From contig MHXL01000010.1 of the NCBI GenBank assembly GCA_001824455.1, positions 1 through 5,670 on the forward strand: 5,670 nt of DNA, read 5' to 3'. Below, one piece after another: positions 5,575-5,670 of this stretch; position 1 is the first letter of the stretch; every line of letters begins with the position of its first letter. The notes under the pieces are model-generated. The model ran no database searches. It saw only the letters and a list, made by a program, of their open reading frames with translations, and had not been told where the DNA came from. This DNA comes from Desulfuromonadaceae bacterium GWB2_53_15. GTDB lineage: Bacteria > Desulfobacterota > Desulfuromonadia > Geobacterales > Pseudopelobacteraceae. Both the position numbers and the translations under genes were made by a program.

Positions 5575-5670
5575 TCAATGTCCGACGGCCCGTTCAGCGC
5601 GTTTACCGTTATCGACCGCCTTGCCTTGGGGGCTGAACAGCCTGTTCCTGATTTCCTTCGAGAGATTGAT
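5575..5670 (-). CDS. C-terminal end of an unidentified upstream gene (5' part outside window)
   Basis: On the minus strand one frame is open from the window edge to a TGA at 5577-5575, giving 31 residues that begin INLSKEIRNRLFSPQ and end GKRAERAVGH. The charged, soluble composition looks like a real protein tail. The stop is 71 bases before the amidotransferase start, with the REP-like pair in between. Same strand and close spacing suggest the same operon, so an FMN-domain or Fe-S/FAD subunit of glutamate synthase is a reasonable expectation. The fragment is too short to recognise, and a second frame is also open to the edge. Confidence 0.45.
   Translation of the reverse strand: MNLSKEIRNRLFSPQGKAVDNGKRAERAVGH

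Noticed and set aside
5504..5578. N-terminal extension of the amidotransferase from a TTG at 5578
   Set aside because: The added residues are translated REP-like hairpins, while the ATG at 5503 has a ribosome site and fits the family.

Overview
This window reads like ordinary chromosome from a Gram-negative, acetate-using anaerobe. The best guess is a deltaproteobacterium of the Geobacter/Desulfuromonas/Pelobacter type. That guess rests on an ActP-type acetate symporter preceded by a DUF485 protein, an adjacent IclR regulator, and a glutamate synthase whose domains are encoded by separate genes. The taxon is inferred from gene families only. All genes lie on the minus strand, so transcription runs from position 5670 toward 1.

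Layout in transcription order: 5670-5575 is the last 31 codons of an unidentified gene. 5574-5504 is a short gap filled mostly by two inverted REP-like hairpins. 5503-4391 encodes a class II glutamine amidotransferase (370 aa), and 4315-3569 encodes a stand-alone GXGXG domain of glutamate synthase (248 aa). A strong intrinsic terminator at 3539-3505 closes that unit. 3504-3187 is an AT-rich, gene-free stretch of about 320 bases. It holds tandem TGTATACA boxes, a perfect TATAAT hexamer, and a promoter with a consensus TTGACA box overlapped by inverted repeats. 3186-2410 encodes an IclR-family regulator (258 aa). 2317-2006 encodes a DUF485 membrane protein, and 1989-1 encodes the acetate/cation symporter, which is open at the window edge but nearly complete.

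Two transcription units are likely. The first makes parts of a split glutamate synthase: an ammonia-releasing glutaminase and a beta-helical structural domain. The FMN catalytic domain must be encoded elsewhere, most likely just upstream of the window. The second, iclR-DUF485-actP, is probably an acetate (or other small carboxylate) uptake operon controlled by its own IclR regulator. The iclR promoter has the layout expected for autoregulation.

No novel enzymatic system, CRISPR array, RNA gene or insertion sequence was found. The most interesting items are the REP pair with terminal GTAG/GCAG tetranucleotides, the regulatory architecture upstream of iclR, a predicted 15-residue propeptide ahead of the amidotransferase cysteine, and an Ala/Pro-rich linker with a 51-bp in-frame repeat in the symporter.
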